Positions 17,744-26,794 are shown, counted from the stretch's first letter. The stretch: 64,000 nucleotides of DNA from Pseudomonas jinjuensis (GCF_900103845.1 NZ_FNIJ01000005.1:124001-188000); one strand, 5' to 3'. Program-made: numbers and translations. The notes: generated from the letters alone by a model not told the origin.

Positions 17744-19081
17744 ATGCAGCAGCACAGCCAGCAGGCGGACAACGCCTGGCGCATCCTGATCCTGCTTTTC
17801 CTGGCCAACCTGTTCAATTTCTTCGACCGCACCATCCCCGCCATCATCATCGAGCCGGTGCGCCACGAGTGGAGTCTCAGCGACTTCCAGCTGGGCCTGA
17901 TCGGCACCGTGTTCACCCTGGTCTACGCCATCGCCGGCCTGCCGCTGGGGCGCATGGCTGACAGCGGCTCGCGCAGCCGCATCATGGGCTGGGGCCTGGC
18001 GGTGTGGAGCGGGCTGACCGCGCTCAACGGCCTGGCCTGGAACTATGTGAGCTTCCTGCTGATCCGCATGGGCGTCGGCATCGGCGAGGCCAGCTACGGG
18101 CCGGCCGCCACCTCGCTGATCGGCGACCTGTTCCCGCCGAACAGGCGTGCCCGCGCCATGGGCATCTTCATGCTCGGCCTGCCGCTGGGGCTGATGCTGG
18201 CGTTCTTCACCGTCGGCGCCATGGTCCAGGCCTTCGACAGCTGGCGCGCGCCGTTCCTCATCGCCGCGGTGCCGGGGCTGCTGCTGGCCTGGTTCACCCT
18301 GCGCATCCGCGAGCCCGTGCGCGGCGCGGCGGATGGCATGACGCAGACTTCCACCCCGCCGGACCGGCCGATCCGCCGGGTGCTGGCGGTGCGCACCTTC
18401 TGGTGGCTGATCCTCGCCGGGCTGACCTTCAACTTCGCCGCCTACGCCTGCAACTCGTTCCTGGTGCCGATGCTGCAGCGCTACTTCCTGCTGCCGCTGG
18501 GGCAGGCCGCCGCGGCGACCGGGCTGATCGTCGGCATCACCGGGCTGGTCGGCCTGACCGCCGGCGGCTGGATCGCCGACTTCCTGCACCAGCGCAGCCG
18601 CGGCGGCCGCCTGCTGTTCGCCGCCTTCAGCATGCTGGTGGCGGCGCTGGCCACCGGCTACGCGCTGCTCGCCGGGCGGATCGACACCGCCCTGTTCGTC
18701 GGCGTGTTCGCCATCGGCTGGCTGTTCTCCTACGCCTTCTACACCTGCGTCTACACCGCGATGCAGGACGTGATCGAACCGCGCCTGCGCGCCACCGCGA
18801 TGGCGCTGTACTTCATCTTCCTCTACCTGCTGGGCGGCGGCCTGGGGCCGATCGCCGTGGGCCTGCTCTCCGACCACTTCGCCCACTCGGCGATGCTCGC
18901 CGCCGGCGCCACGGAAATGAGCGAAGCCTTCCGCGCCGTGGGCCTGCACGACGCCATGCTGCTGATCCCGCTCTCCCTGCTGCTGAGCATGCTGGCGCTG
19001 CTGCTGGGCGCGCGCAGCTACTGCGCGGATACCCGCCGGCAGACGGGCGGGGTGGGGCAGGTACAGCCGGCTGCCGGCTGA
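17744..19081 (+). CDS. MFS transporter (Spinster-like)
   Basis: 445 aa from ATG 17744 (CGGGAGTCACC upstream). About 12 hydrophobic spans. The opening LFLANLFNFFDRTIPAIII and the loop GRMADSGSRSRI, with GIGEASYGPAATSLI in the second half-repeat, resemble Spns-type carriers common beside hydrophobic-acid catabolic genes. It is likely an inner-membrane importer for the compound handled by the neighbouring GMC/racemase genes; the substrate is unknown. Confidence 0.9.
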   Translation: MQQHSQQADNAWRILILLFLANLFNFFDRTIPAIIIEPVRHEWSLSDFQLGLIGTVFTLVYAIAGLPLGRMADSGSRSRIMGWGLAVWSGLTALNGLAWNYVSFLLIRMGVGIGEASYGPAATSLIGDLFPPNRRARAMGIFMLGLPLGLMLAFFTVGAMVQAFDSWRAPFLIAAVPGLLLAWFTLRIREPVRGAADGMTQTSTPPDRPIRRVLAVRTFWWLILAGLTFNFAAYACNSFLVPMLQRYFLLPLGQAAAATGLIVGITGLVGLTAGGWIADFLHQRSRGGRLLFAAFSMLVAALATGYALLAGRIDTALFVGVFAIGWLFSYAFYTCVYTAMQDVIEPRLRATAMALYFIFLYLLGGGLGPIAVGLLSDHFAHSAMLAAGATEMSEAFRAVGLHDAMLLIPLSLLLSMLALLLGARSYCADTRRQTGGVGQVQPAAG

Positions 19082-19155
19082 GGGGAAAACGACGGGAGCG
19101 CGCAGACCGGCCCGGAATGACGCATCATGGATGCATCAGATCACGGGAGGTTTCC

Positions 19156-19998
19156 ATGCGCGTCACGTCATCCGTCGTGGGTCTTGTTGCGGTGCTGCTG
19201 TGGGCCGGCGCTGCCGGAGCGAGCGAGGAGTCGCAACTGGTGGAGTCGATCAACGCCTACCGCAGCCAGCCCCAGGGCTGCGCCGGCAAGGCGTCCGAGG
19301 AGCTGCCGCCGCTGGCCGCCGACCAGCGCCTGGCGCTGCCGGCCAGCGGCAGGGTGGACCTGCAGCAGGCGCTGAACGCCGCCGGCTATCCGATGCTCAA
19401 TGTGCAGTCGATCAGCCTGTCCGGGCCGCGCGACGCGCAGTCGGCCATGACCGCGCTGCGCGAGAGCTTCTGCCAGGTGGTGCTCGACCCGCAGTTCGTC
19501 GACGTCGGCGTCAGCCGCGCCGACCGCGACTGGCGCATCGTCCTGGCGCGGCCGCTGCTGAGCGCGCGCCAGGGCGACTGGCAGGCGGAAGGGCAGAAGC
19601 TGCTGGAGGAGATCAACGCCGCCCGCGCCCAGGCGCGCAAGTGCGGCAGCCAGTCGTTCGGCGCGGCCAAGGCGCTGGCGTGGAACGCCACGCTGGGCAC
19701 GGTGGCGGAGACGCACAGCCGCTCCATGGCCAACGGCAACTACTTCTCCCACACCGACAAGGACGGCCGCATCCCCAGCGACCGCGCGGAACTGGCCGGC
19801 TACAACGGCCGGCAGATCGGCGAGAACATCGCCGCCGGCATGGACACCCCGCGCCGGGTGGTGGACGGCTGGCTGGCCAGCCCCGGGCATTGCGCCATCC
19901 TGATGAACCCGCAGTACAGAGAGCTGGGCGCGGCCTATGCGCTGGACCCGAAGAGCGATGCGGGGATCTACTGGACGGCGATGTTCGGGCAGCCTTGA
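19156..19998 (+). CDS. Secreted protein with two tandem CAP (SCP/PR1) domains
   Basis: 280 aa from ATG 19156 with a good CGGGAGG site and a signal peptide ending GASA/GAS (about residue 24). The C-terminal half is a full CAP domain (HSRSMANGNYFSHT, GENIAAG, SPGHCAILM). The N-terminal half begins with the same pattern (VESINAYRSQPQGCAGK versus LEEINAARAQARKCGSQ) but lacks the histidine/GEN core, so it looks like a degenerate duplicate. The function of bacterial CAP proteins is mostly unknown; exported. Confidence 0.88.
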   Translation: MRVTSSVVGLVAVLLWAGAAGASEESQLVESINAYRSQPQGCAGKASEELPPLAADQRLALPASGRVDLQQALNAAGYPMLNVQSISLSGPRDAQSAMTALRESFCQVVLDPQFVDVGVSRADRDWRIVLARPLLSARQGDWQAEGQKLLEEINAARAQARKCGSQSFGAAKALAWNATLGTVAETHSRSMANGNYFSHTDKDGRIPSDRAELAGYNGRQIGENIAAGMDTPRRVVDGWLASPGHCAILMNPQYRELGAAYALDPKSDAGIYWTAMFGQP

Positions 19999-20039
19999 GT
20001 CGTCGGGTGGATGGCGTTTTTCCATCCATCATTGGCGTG

Positions 20040-20140
20040 GCCGGTTGGTGGATCGGTGGAGCTGATCCACCCTACGGTTGCAGCTTCGCAGGCGGGCCAT
20101 GCGCGCGGGTCGCGGGCATGCCCGCTCCTACAGGGGCATT
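20040..20140. repeat. Two REP-class palindromes between convergent genes
   Basis: A GGTGGATCGGTGGAGCTGAT type inverted repeat at about 20044-20078 (sister of the one at about 1170-1203), then GCGGGTCGCGGGCATGCCCG with GCTCCTAC nearby. No gene in 19999-20173. Confidence 0.6.
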
Positions 20141-20173
20141 GGTTCTTCGCGTGCGTGAGGACTCGGATCGAGC

Positions 20174-21283
20174 CTACGAACCGAACTCCTCCATCAGCCC
20201 ATCGACAATCCTCACCAGCGCCTCATCCCCGGAAAGTCCGCTTTCCACCGCCTGCTCATACCCGCGCAACTGCCGGTCCGCGCTGCTGCCCGTCTTCACG
20301 ATCTGCCGCGCCCGGGCGAACGCCCAGGCATCTCCAGCGTCGCCGAACTCCTCCTGCATCCGCTCCAGCCATGCTCCGGCATCCAGTCCGTTGCCGGCGG
20401 ATTCGTCGAGGAAGAGGGCGTGGATACCAAGATGCCGTGCCCGCCAGTAGTTCTCCGCGATCACCCGCCGCGCGACCGGCACGGGGGAGTCCGGCTCGCG
20501 CAGCGCTCCGGCGACCAGGGTGCGGAACAGCCCGGCGATGCACAGAGCGTCCTCCAGCAGCGGACAGGCGTCGGCGATGCGCAGTTCCAGGGTGGGGAAG
20601 CGGGTGGAGGGGCGGATCACCCACCAGATGTCGTTGCGGCTGCGCACCGAGCCGGTCTGCTCCAGCCAGTGCAGGTAAGCGCGGAACGCGGCTTCGTCGG
20701 GCAACGCCTCGGGCAGTCCCATCCTCGGCCACTGGCCGCAGATCGCCTGGCGGTAGCTCATGCTGCCGCTGGGGCGCCCGAGCCAGAAGGGCGATGACGC
20801 GCTCAGCGTCAGCAGCAGCGGCAGCCAGTGCAGGACCCGGTTCATCAGCCTGACGCGGTCGTACCCCGGCGGCACGCCGACGTGCACGTGCAGGCCGCAG
20901 AGCAGGCTGCACCGGGCGATCATGCGGAAGTCATCGAACAGCTGGCGGTAGTGCGGCGACGGCGTGGCGCGCTTGGACAGGCCGTCGGCGAACGGATGCG
21001 CGCCGGCGCAGAGCAGGCCCATGCCGAAGCGGCCCACCACCTCCGACAGCCGCGCACGCTGCCCGGCCAGGCATGCGCGCGCCTCGTCCAGGCTGTGCAG
21101 GACCGGCGAGGCGAGTTCCAGCTGGCAGTCGAACATCTCCTCGGCCAGGCGCGTGCCGAGGGCTTCCCGGCACGCGTCGCGCAGGCCGGGCGGCGCCTGG
21201 GCGGGGACGTCGCGGCTGCGGCGGTCCACCAGCAGGAATTCCTCCTCGATGCCGAAACCGGGCGCTGCATTTCCATCGGGCAT
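20174..21283 (-). CDS. GCS2-family carboxylate-amine ligase (YbdK-like)
   Basis: 369 aa; full length for the family. The opening PGFGIEEEFLLVDRRSRDV is the classic glutamate-cysteine ligase type 2 start; FDCQLELASPVL and CGLHVHVGVP supply the conserved acidic and His residues of the ATP/Mg site. Members form a gamma-peptide-type bond between an acid and an amine; E. coli YbdK has weak glutamate-cysteine ligase activity. It is divergent from a diiron oxidase-like and methyltransferase gene pair (136 nt between starts), so the three may act on one metabolite (inference). Confidence 0.88.
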   Translation of the reverse strand: MPDGNAAPGFGIEEEFLLVDRRSRDVPAQAPPGLRDACREALGTRLAEEMFDCQLELASPVLHSLDEARACLAGQRARLSEVVGRFGMGLLCAGAHPFADGLSKRATPSPHYRQLFDDFRMIARCSLLCGLHVHVGVPPGYDRVRLMNRVLHWLPLLLTLSASSPFWLGRPSGSMSYRQAICGQWPRMGLPEALPDEAAFRAYLHWLEQTGSVRSRNDIWWVIRPSTRFPTLELRIADACPLLEDALCIAGLFRTLVAGALREPDSPVPVARRVIAENYWRARHLGIHALFLDESAGNGLDAGAWLERMQEEFGDAGDAWAFARARQIVKTGSSADRQLRGYEQAVESGLSGDEALVRIVDGLMEEFGS

Positions 21284-21419
21284 GGCGGTGTTCCGTCATG
21301 GCTCTTCTTTCCTGCTGACCTCGCCTGGCGGCCGGCGGTTCAGGGCAGCCGCCCGTCCATCGCGCTGAATCTTTCCGCGGGTCGCGGGTTCCCAGACTCA
21401 GGACACAGAGGAGCGCAGC

Positions 21420-22793
21420 ATGGATATCTCCCTTTCGCCGAAGCACAACGCCGTGGCCGCCGCCGATACGGCCGGGGACCTCTACCGCCTGCTTCTCGAA
21501 GAGCCGGTGTCGGCCTCGGCGCTGCAGCGGGCGCGGCGTTTTCTCGATGGCCAGCTGGAGCAGGCCGCCCGGCTGCCCTGCGACCTGCCGGGCGACCCCG
21601 CGCAGCTGCTGCCCTGGATGCGGGCGCGCACCCGCGCGACCACCCGCGCCTACGCCGAGTACCAGACGCAGCGGGCAGCCGGCGCGCCGCGGCGCTATTT
21701 CCGCAGCCGCGCCCACGCCCTGCATTTCCTCCGCGGCGTGGCGCCGACCAAGCTGGTGGACGGCGCCTGGCTCCATGGGCTGCTGCCGTACTGGCAGGAA
21801 CAGCGCTTCCACGGGCTGCTGCGCACCTACCTGGAAGAGCTGGGCGAAGGCGTGCCGGCGCAGAACCATGTGCTGATCTACCGGCGGCTGCTGGCCCGCC
21901 ACGGCTGCGACGACCTCGACGGCCTGGACGCTGCCTGCTACGTGCAGGGCGCCCAGCAGCTCGCCCTCGGGCATCTGGCCGGCGAGCGGCTGCCCGAGGT
22001 GATCGGCTACAACCTCGGCTACGAGCAACTGCCGCTGCACCTGCTGATCTGCGCGCGCGAACTCGCCGAGCTGGGCATCGATCCGCACTACTTCCGCCTG
22101 CACGTCACCATCGACAACGCCGCTTGCGGCCACGCCCGCCGGGCGGTGCTGGCGGTGCAGGACAACCTGCCGCTGGCCGGCGACCGTGACCGATTCCTGG
22201 CGCGAGTCGCCAACGGCTACCGGCTCAACGACCTGGGGCTGGGCACGCCGGCGGTGATCGCAGGCTTCGACCTGCAGCGCGAACTGCTGGCGATGCTCGA
22301 ACGCAAGCGCCGGATCGCCCTGAACGTGCATGCCGATCGCTCGCGGGTGCAGGGCTGTCCGCTGAACCAGTGGCTGGCGCAGCCGGGGCGGCTGGGCAAC
22401 CTGCTCACCGCGCTGCAGGCGCAGGGCTGGATACGTCGCCACGAAGCGCCGTCGGCCAGCCGCTTCTGGCACCTGGTCGACGGCGAAGGGGCGAGCATGT
22501 TCGGGGTGTTCAGCCCCTACGAGAAGCAACTGCTGCACGACTGGATCGCCGGCGACTGGCTGCGGACGCCCGAGGGCGCGAACCGTCCCTGGCGCCGCAT
22601 GCCGCTCCAGCCGATGCAAGCGGATGGCACGGACGACGAGTTCGACGCCGAGGAACGCTCCCTGCAGGCGCGGCTGGCCGGGCTGGATGCCGATGAGCGT
22701 GTGCAAAGGCTGATCGCGCTGATGTCGCCGGCCTGCCACCACCGGCCCGCCGGGCTGCTCGCCACCCGCCTGTTCACTGAATTTTCCACCTGA
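21420..22793 (+). CDS. Iron-containing redox enzyme (haem-oxygenase-like diiron fold)
   Basis: 457 aa. The middle third matches the family of haem-oxygenase-like diiron oxidases/oxygenases: YFRSRAHALHFLRGVAPTKLVDG, an acidic helix with LRTYLEELGEG, then GYEQLPLHLLICARELAELG and LHVTIDNAACGHARRAVLAV, which carry the Glu/His/Asp ligands expected for two irons. The C-terminal about 150 residues look like an accessory domain. Known members of the superfamily do N-oxygenation, desaturation or C-C cleavage; the reaction here cannot be told. It sits 19 nt upstream of a methyltransferase gene and divergent from an amide-bond ligase. Confidence 0.8.
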   Translation: MDISLSPKHNAVAAADTAGDLYRLLLEEPVSASALQRARRFLDGQLEQAARLPCDLPGDPAQLLPWMRARTRATTRAYAEYQTQRAAGAPRRYFRSRAHALHFLRGVAPTKLVDGAWLHGLLPYWQEQRFHGLLRTYLEELGEGVPAQNHVLIYRRLLARHGCDDLDGLDAACYVQGAQQLALGHLAGERLPEVIGYNLGYEQLPLHLLICARELAELGIDPHYFRLHVTIDNAACGHARRAVLAVQDNLPLAGDRDRFLARVANGYRLNDLGLGTPAVIAGFDLQRELLAMLERKRRIALNVHADRSRVQGCPLNQWLAQPGRLGNLLTALQAQGWIRRHEAPSASRFWHLVDGEGASMFGVFSPYEKQLLHDWIAGDWLRTPEGANRPWRRMPLQPMQADGTDDEFDAEERSLQARLAGLDADERVQRLIALMSPACHHRPAGLLATRLFTEFST

Positions 22794-22812
22794 AATCGAG
22801 GAGGCCACGACA

Positions 22813-23784
22813 ATGTTCCACGACACCGACCGCAGCGAACTCTCCCCGCGCAACCAGGCGCTGCTGCGCCTCGGCCAGGTGCTGACGGAGCGCGGCTACC
22901 GCTTCACCACGGTTACCCCGCTGACCCACGCACGCATCAACCGCCGGCCGGAAAACGCCATGGCCGAGGACCTGGCCGGCGTGTTCGGCTGGAGCCGGCC
23001 CTTCGTGCGCGCGACGCTCGACGAGGAACTCTTCGGCCTGATGGAAGCCGCCGACGTGCTGCAGGCCGGCGTCGACGGCTTTCGCAGCAAGGTGCGCTGG
23101 TCCAGCCTGGGCGACGAACTCTACGTGCACTCCAGCCATCCCACCGAGGAAGCCGACGCGGTGTTCTTCGGCCCGGATACCTATCGCTTCGTCCAGGCCA
23201 TCGACGCCTGGCTGGACGCCCATGCCGACCGTGAAATCCGCCGGGTGGCGGACATCGGCTGCGGCAGCGGCGCGGCGGCGATCCATGTCGCCCGGCGTTG
23301 CCCCGCAGCGTGCGTACAGGCGCTGGACATCAACCTGCGGGCGCTGGAGTTCACCCGCATCAACGCCTGCCTGGCCGGGACCACGGCGGTGCGCGCCATC
23401 GCCAGCGACCTGCTGCGCCAGGCCGAGGGCAGCTTCGACCTGATCGTCGCCAACCCGCCGTACCTGCTCGATCCGGCGCAGCGCACCTACCGCCATGGCG
23501 GCGGCGAGCTGGGCAGCGGGCTGTCGCTGGCGATCCTCGACGACAGCCTCGGCCGCCTGGCGCCGGGCGGCACGCTGCTGCTCTACACCGGCGCGGCGAT
23601 GGTGGCCGGCCGCGACCCGCTCCGCGAACGGGTGGTGGATTTCCTCGGCGGCAGCGACTACCGCTGGCACTACCGCGAGCTGGACCCGGACGTGTTCGGC
23701 GAGGAACTGGAAGAGGCGGCCTATGCCGGCGCCGAGCGCATCGCCGCCGTGCTGCTGACGGTGCAGCGTCCTTGCGCCGGGTAA
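22813..23784 (+). CDS. SAM-dependent methyltransferase (HemK/PrmC-like fold)
   Basis: 323 aa with GAGGCCACGACA upstream of ATG 22813. SAM motif I is VADIGCGSG (residues 145-153), and the substrate motif NPPY is at 214-217, typical of enzymes that methylate an amide or planar amino nitrogen. The N-terminal about 120 residues are not PrmC-like and may bind the substrate. It is co-transcribed with the diiron oxidase-like gene. It could be a natural-product or small-peptide methyltransferase and not a release-factor enzyme; unresolved. Confidence 0.85.
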   Translation: MFHDTDRSELSPRNQALLRLGQVLTERGYRFTTVTPLTHARINRRPENAMAEDLAGVFGWSRPFVRATLDEELFGLMEAADVLQAGVDGFRSKVRWSSLGDELYVHSSHPTEEADAVFFGPDTYRFVQAIDAWLDAHADREIRRVADIGCGSGAAAIHVARRCPAACVQALDINLRALEFTRINACLAGTTAVRAIASDLLRQAEGSFDLIVANPPYLLDPAQRTYRHGGGELGSGLSLAILDDSLGRLAPGGTLLLYTGAAMVAGRDPLRERVVDFLGGSDYRWHYRELDPDVFGEELEEAAYAGAERIAAVLLTVQRPCAG

Positions 23785-23900
23785 AAAAGCTGAACGTCGC
23801 GGCGGGCTCCGCGTCGGAAAAGAGGAAGGCCCGCCAAGGGGCATCCAACCACGCATTGGCTCGGCGCCTCGCTGCAGGCGTCGGTCGGGAGTACGAACCC

Positions 23901-24365
23901 ATGGAACATACAGACGAACGCAAAGACGTCATCCGCACCCTCAACAACCTGATCGAAACCAGCAAGGACGGCGAGGCAGGCTTCAAGGTCTGCGCCGAGG
24001 ACATCGAGCGCCCGGAACTGAAGCAGTTGTTCCTGGATCGGTCGCGGCAATGCGCCAGCGCCGCCGCCGAATTGCAGCGGGTGGTGGTGGAGTTCGGCGG
24101 AACTCCGGAGGAGAGCACCAGCCTCGGGGCGGACATGCACCGTCGCTGGGTCGACCTGAAATCCCTGGTGACCGGCAAGGACGAGGTGGCCATTCTCAAC
24201 GAGGCCGAACGGGGCGAGGACGTGGCGAAGAAGCATTACGCCGAGGCCCTGGAAAAGGACCTGCCGACCGATGTCCGCGCCATGGTCCAGCGCCAGTACG
24301 AAGGCGTGCTGCGCAACCATGACCAGATCAAGGCACTGCGCAATCTCGCGCGCGCCCGTCCCTGA
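23901..24365 (+). CDS. PA2169-like four-helix-bundle protein (DUF2383)
   Basis: 154 aa starting MEHTDERKDVIRTLNNLIET at ATG 23901; a longer upstream frame is antisense/shadow. The helical, acidic sequence with an ERPELKQLF core and GEDVAKKHYAEAL matches the ferritin-like DUF2383 family, which in P. aeruginosa (PA2169) lies in the RpoS stress island. Probably a cytoplasmic stress protein of unknown activity; a strong hairpin follows the stop. Confidence 0.85.
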   Translation: MEHTDERKDVIRTLNNLIETSKDGEAGFKVCAEDIERPELKQLFLDRSRQCASAAAELQRVVVEFGGTPEESTSLGADMHRRWVDLKSLVTGKDEVAILNEAERGEDVAKKHYAEALEKDLPTDVRAMVQRQYEGVLRNHDQIKALRNLARARP

Positions 24366-24371
24366 GCGGAA

Positions 24372-24398
24372 GGGGAGCCGCCGCAGCGGCGGCTCCCC
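24372..24398 (+). terminator. Hairpin terminator after DUF2383 gene
   Basis: GGGGAGCCGCCGC, one A, then GCGGCGGCTCCCC: a perfect 13-bp inverted repeat 6 nt after the stop. No T-run, but very stable. Confidence 0.65.
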
Positions 24399-24438
24399 CG
24401 GTGGCGAAGCGCTCGCGCAGACGCGCGAGGAGGTGCTC

Positions 24439-24567
24439 ATGAACGCTCCCAGGAAAGCCAGGAAAGACTGGATTCCGGCGAATCGCTTCGGCGTGAAGGT
24501 CGTGGTGTCGCTGTCCCGCAGGCGCCGGCGCGCTCGGCGGAAGCCGGTCAGCCGTTGCCGCGCCTGA
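24439..24567 (+). CDS. Small Arg/Lys-rich protein, 42 aa (hypothetical)
   Basis: The ATG at 24439 has a near-ideal ribosome site (GCGAGGAGGTGCTC). The product starts MNAPRKARKDWIPANRFGVK and ends in an RRRRRARRK stretch, net charge strongly positive. It lies between the DUF2383 hairpin and a convergent-type terminator, so it could be a free-standing short transcript unit of the stress block. I do not recognise it. The strong ribosome site is the main support; nucleic-acid binding is only suggested by charge. Confidence 0.45.
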   Translation: MNAPRKARKDWIPANRFGVKVVVSLSRRRRRARRKPVSRCRA

Positions 24568-24603
24568 ACCAGCCGATGCTTCAGGCCTGTCCAGGCGCGG
24601 ATC

Positions 24604-24628
24604 GTCCTCTCCCGTCGCGGGAGAGGAC
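24604..24628. terminator. Bidirectional hairpin between convergent small genes
   Basis: GTCCTCTCCCG - TCG - CGGGAGAGGAC, a perfect 11-bp stem lying between the stops at 24567 (+) and 24633 (-). Confidence 0.65.
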
Positions 24629-24632
24629 GGTT

Positions 24633-24857
24633 TCACGGCTGCTGGTAGTGGCCGGGCGTGGTGCCTTCCTTGTGCGGATGGACGATGCGGGTGACCTGCA
24701 CGTCGGTGAAGGCATCCGGCGTTTCGGAGGTATGGATGGAGCCGAGGTAGTAGCGCGCCTGGTCCGGCGTCATGGCTTCGCTGTCGGCTTCGACTTCCAC
24801 CGTCCGCGGCTGGTTGTGGAGGATGTAGCTGATGAGGAAAAGCGTCTTCTTCGACAT
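24633..24857 (-). CDS. Small conserved-type hypothetical protein, 74 aa
   Basis: Start ATG 24857 (MSKKTLFLISYILHNQPRTV) preferred over the upstream ATG at 24971, because GGAGTG lies before it and the extension would run into the ku start. The product is a compact alternating sequence with EVEADSEAMTPDQARYYLGS and a C-terminal VTRIVHPHKEG; no membrane span. It is divergent from ku (107 nt between starts), consistent with a place in the stress block. Function unknown. Confidence 0.65.
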   Translation of the reverse strand: MSKKTLFLISYILHNQPRTVEVEADSEAMTPDQARYYLGSIHTSETPDAFTDVQVTRIVHPHKEGTTPGHYQQP

Positions 24858-24964
24858 GGCACGGCACTCCATCTTGGCCTCTGTGCGGCGGTAGACCGGC
24901 GCGACCGCTGGCCGGGTTCCGGCAATCCGCCGGATGGTGACCGACACTGCGAGGGTGAACTCCC

Positions 24965-25831
24965 ATGGCACGAGCGATCTGGAAAGGCGCGATCAGCTTC
25001 GGGCTGGTGCATATCCCGGTGGCGCTGGTCTCGGCGAGCGAGTCCGGCGGCATCGACTTCGACTGGCTGGACCGGCGCAGCATGGAGCCGGTCGGCTACA
25101 AGCGGGTGAACAAGGTCACCGGCAAGGAAGTGACGAAGGAAGACATCGTCAAGGGCGTCGAGTACAGCCGCGGGCACTACGTGATCCTCAGCGAGGAGGA
25201 AATCCGCGAGGCCCATCCGCGCTCGACCCAGACCATCGACATCTTCACCTTCGTCGATGCCGCGCAGATTCCCCTGCAGAACATCGATACGCCGTACTAC
25301 CTCAGCCCCGACAAGCGCGGCGGCAAGGTCTACGCGCTGCTGCGCGAGGCGCTGGAGTCCAGCGGCAAGGTGGCGCTGGCCGAGGTGGTGCTGCGCACCC
25401 GCCAGCACCTGGCCGCGCTGATGCCGGTGGAATCGGCGCTGGTGCTGGTGCTGCTGCGCTGGCCGGCGCAAGTGCGCAGCCTCGACGTGCTGGAGCTGGG
25501 CCCCGAAGTGACCGGCGCGAAGCTGGCGAGGGGCGAGCTGGACATGGCGCGGCGGCTGATCGAGGACATGAGCAGCGAATGGAAGCCGGAGGACTACCAG
25601 GACAACTTCACCGCCAAGGTGATGGAACTGGTCGAGCGCAAGGCCAAGGCGGGCAGGATCGAGCGCGTCGAAGGCCCCACCGAGGAAGCGGCCGCCCGTG
25701 GCGCCGACATCATCGACCTCACCGAGCTGCTGCGCCGCAGCCTGGGCGGGAAGAAGGCGGGCAAGGAAGGCAAGGAGGAAGCGCCGCGGCGCAAGGCATC
25801 CGGCAGCGCGCCCAGGCGGGCGCGGAAATAG
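24965..25831 (+). CDS. ku: Ku protein, DNA non-homologous end joining
   Basis: 288 aa, standard bacterial Ku length. Opening MARAIWKGAISFGLVHIPVAL, then KGVEYSRGHYVILSEEE and the core RGGKVYALLREALESSGKVA, with a Lys-rich, low-complexity C-terminal tail (residues about 255-288) typical of DNA-contacting extensions. Ku homodimer binds double-strand ends and recruits LigD; no ligD gene is in this window. Bacterial Ku is usually needed in stationary phase or after desiccation, matching the neighbouring katE, CBS and DUF2383 genes. Confidence 0.95.
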   Translation: MARAIWKGAISFGLVHIPVALVSASESGGIDFDWLDRRSMEPVGYKRVNKVTGKEVTKEDIVKGVEYSRGHYVILSEEEIREAHPRSTQTIDIFTFVDAAQIPLQNIDTPYYLSPDKRGGKVYALLREALESSGKVALAEVVLRTRQHLAALMPVESALVLVLLRWPAQVRSLDVLELGPEVTGAKLARGELDMARRLIEDMSSEWKPEDYQDNFTAKVMELVERKAKAGRIERVEGPTEEAAARGADIIDLTELLRRSLGGKKAGKEGKEEAPRRKASGSAPRRARK

Positions 25832-25837
25832 GCGGGT

Positions 25838-26776
25838 TCAGGATTCCGCTTTCGGCAGGAACAGCGATTCGTCCGGCACCTCTCCCGGGCGGATCGGCAA
25901 CCCGTCGGCCAGTCCCAGCAGTTCCAGCAGCCGGCGGGCATCGTAGGGCGCGCGGACCTTCAGGTCGTTGTCGAAGTAGCAGTAGAGGTCCCGCGACTTG
26001 CGCGGCCGCGGCGGGTGGGCGTCGATCAGCCGGGCGTCGTCGGGCTGGCCGCCGGCGCTCCAGGCGCGGATGCGGCGTTCCCAGCGCCGCAGCGCCTCTT
26101 CGGTGTAGCCGCTGCTGTAGAGCTCCTTGTCGCCGTGCAGGCGCATGTAGACGAAGTCGCTGGTAAGGTCTTCCACGTAGGGCCATTTGCCGGCGGTGTC
26201 GGCCACCACCAGCGCCACGCGATGCTCGCGCAGCAGGTCGACGAAGGCGTCGCAGAGGAAGCTGTCGTTGCGTATCTCCACCGCGTGGCGCAGGGCGCCC
26301 CGGCCGGCGCCGTCCTGCTCGCCGCTTTCCTGCAGGCGGGCGTTGGCGTGGCGGGCGCAGGCGCGGGCGGCGGCGACGTCATGGGGCAGCAGGTCGAGGA
26401 AGCGGGCGAAGCGCTCGCGGTCGAACTTCATGCTCGGCGGAAACTGCCAGAGGATCGGGCCGAGCTTTTCGCCGAGCTGCAACGGCCCCGAGGCGAAGAA
26501 GTTGGCCAGCGGCTCCTCGATCTCCTTCAGCCGGCGGACATGGCTGATGTAGCGCGGCGCCTTGACGGCGAAGACGAAGTCCTCGGGCGTGTCGTCGCGC
26601 CAGCCGGCGTAGCGCCCGGGTGTCTGCAGGGCATAGAAGGAGCCGTTGATCTCGATGCTGTTGACCGCGCGGGAGGCGAAGGCGAGTTCGCGGCGCTGGA
26701 GCAATCCGTCGGGATAGAAGTCGCCCCGCCAGGGTGCGTAGCGCCAGCCGGATATGCCGATGCGGATCTCGCCCAC
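25838..26776 (-). CDS. DUF72 family protein
   Basis: 312 aa, TIM-barrel type. Signature GISGWRYAPWRGDFYPDG at the start, then EINGSFYALQTPGRYAGWRD and FVYMRLHGDKELYSSGY near the C-terminus. A family of unknown function conserved beside DNA-repair and stress genes. It is convergent with ku, the two stops only about 6 nt apart. No signal peptide. Confidence 0.9.
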   Translation of the reverse strand: MGEIRIGISGWRYAPWRGDFYPDGLLQRRELAFASRAVNSIEINGSFYALQTPGRYAGWRDDTPEDFVFAVKAPRYISHVRRLKEIEEPLANFFASGPLQLGEKLGPILWQFPPSMKFDRERFARFLDLLPHDVAAARACARHANARLQESGEQDGAGRGALRHAVEIRNDSFLCDAFVDLLREHRVALVVADTAGKWPYVEDLTSDFVYMRLHGDKELYSSGYTEEALRRWERRIRAWSAGGQPDDARLIDAHPPRPRKSRDLYCYFDNDLKVRAPYDARRLLELLGLADGLPIRPGEVPDESLFLPKAES

Positions 26777-26794
26777 CTCCCGTTTTCCCGGTCG

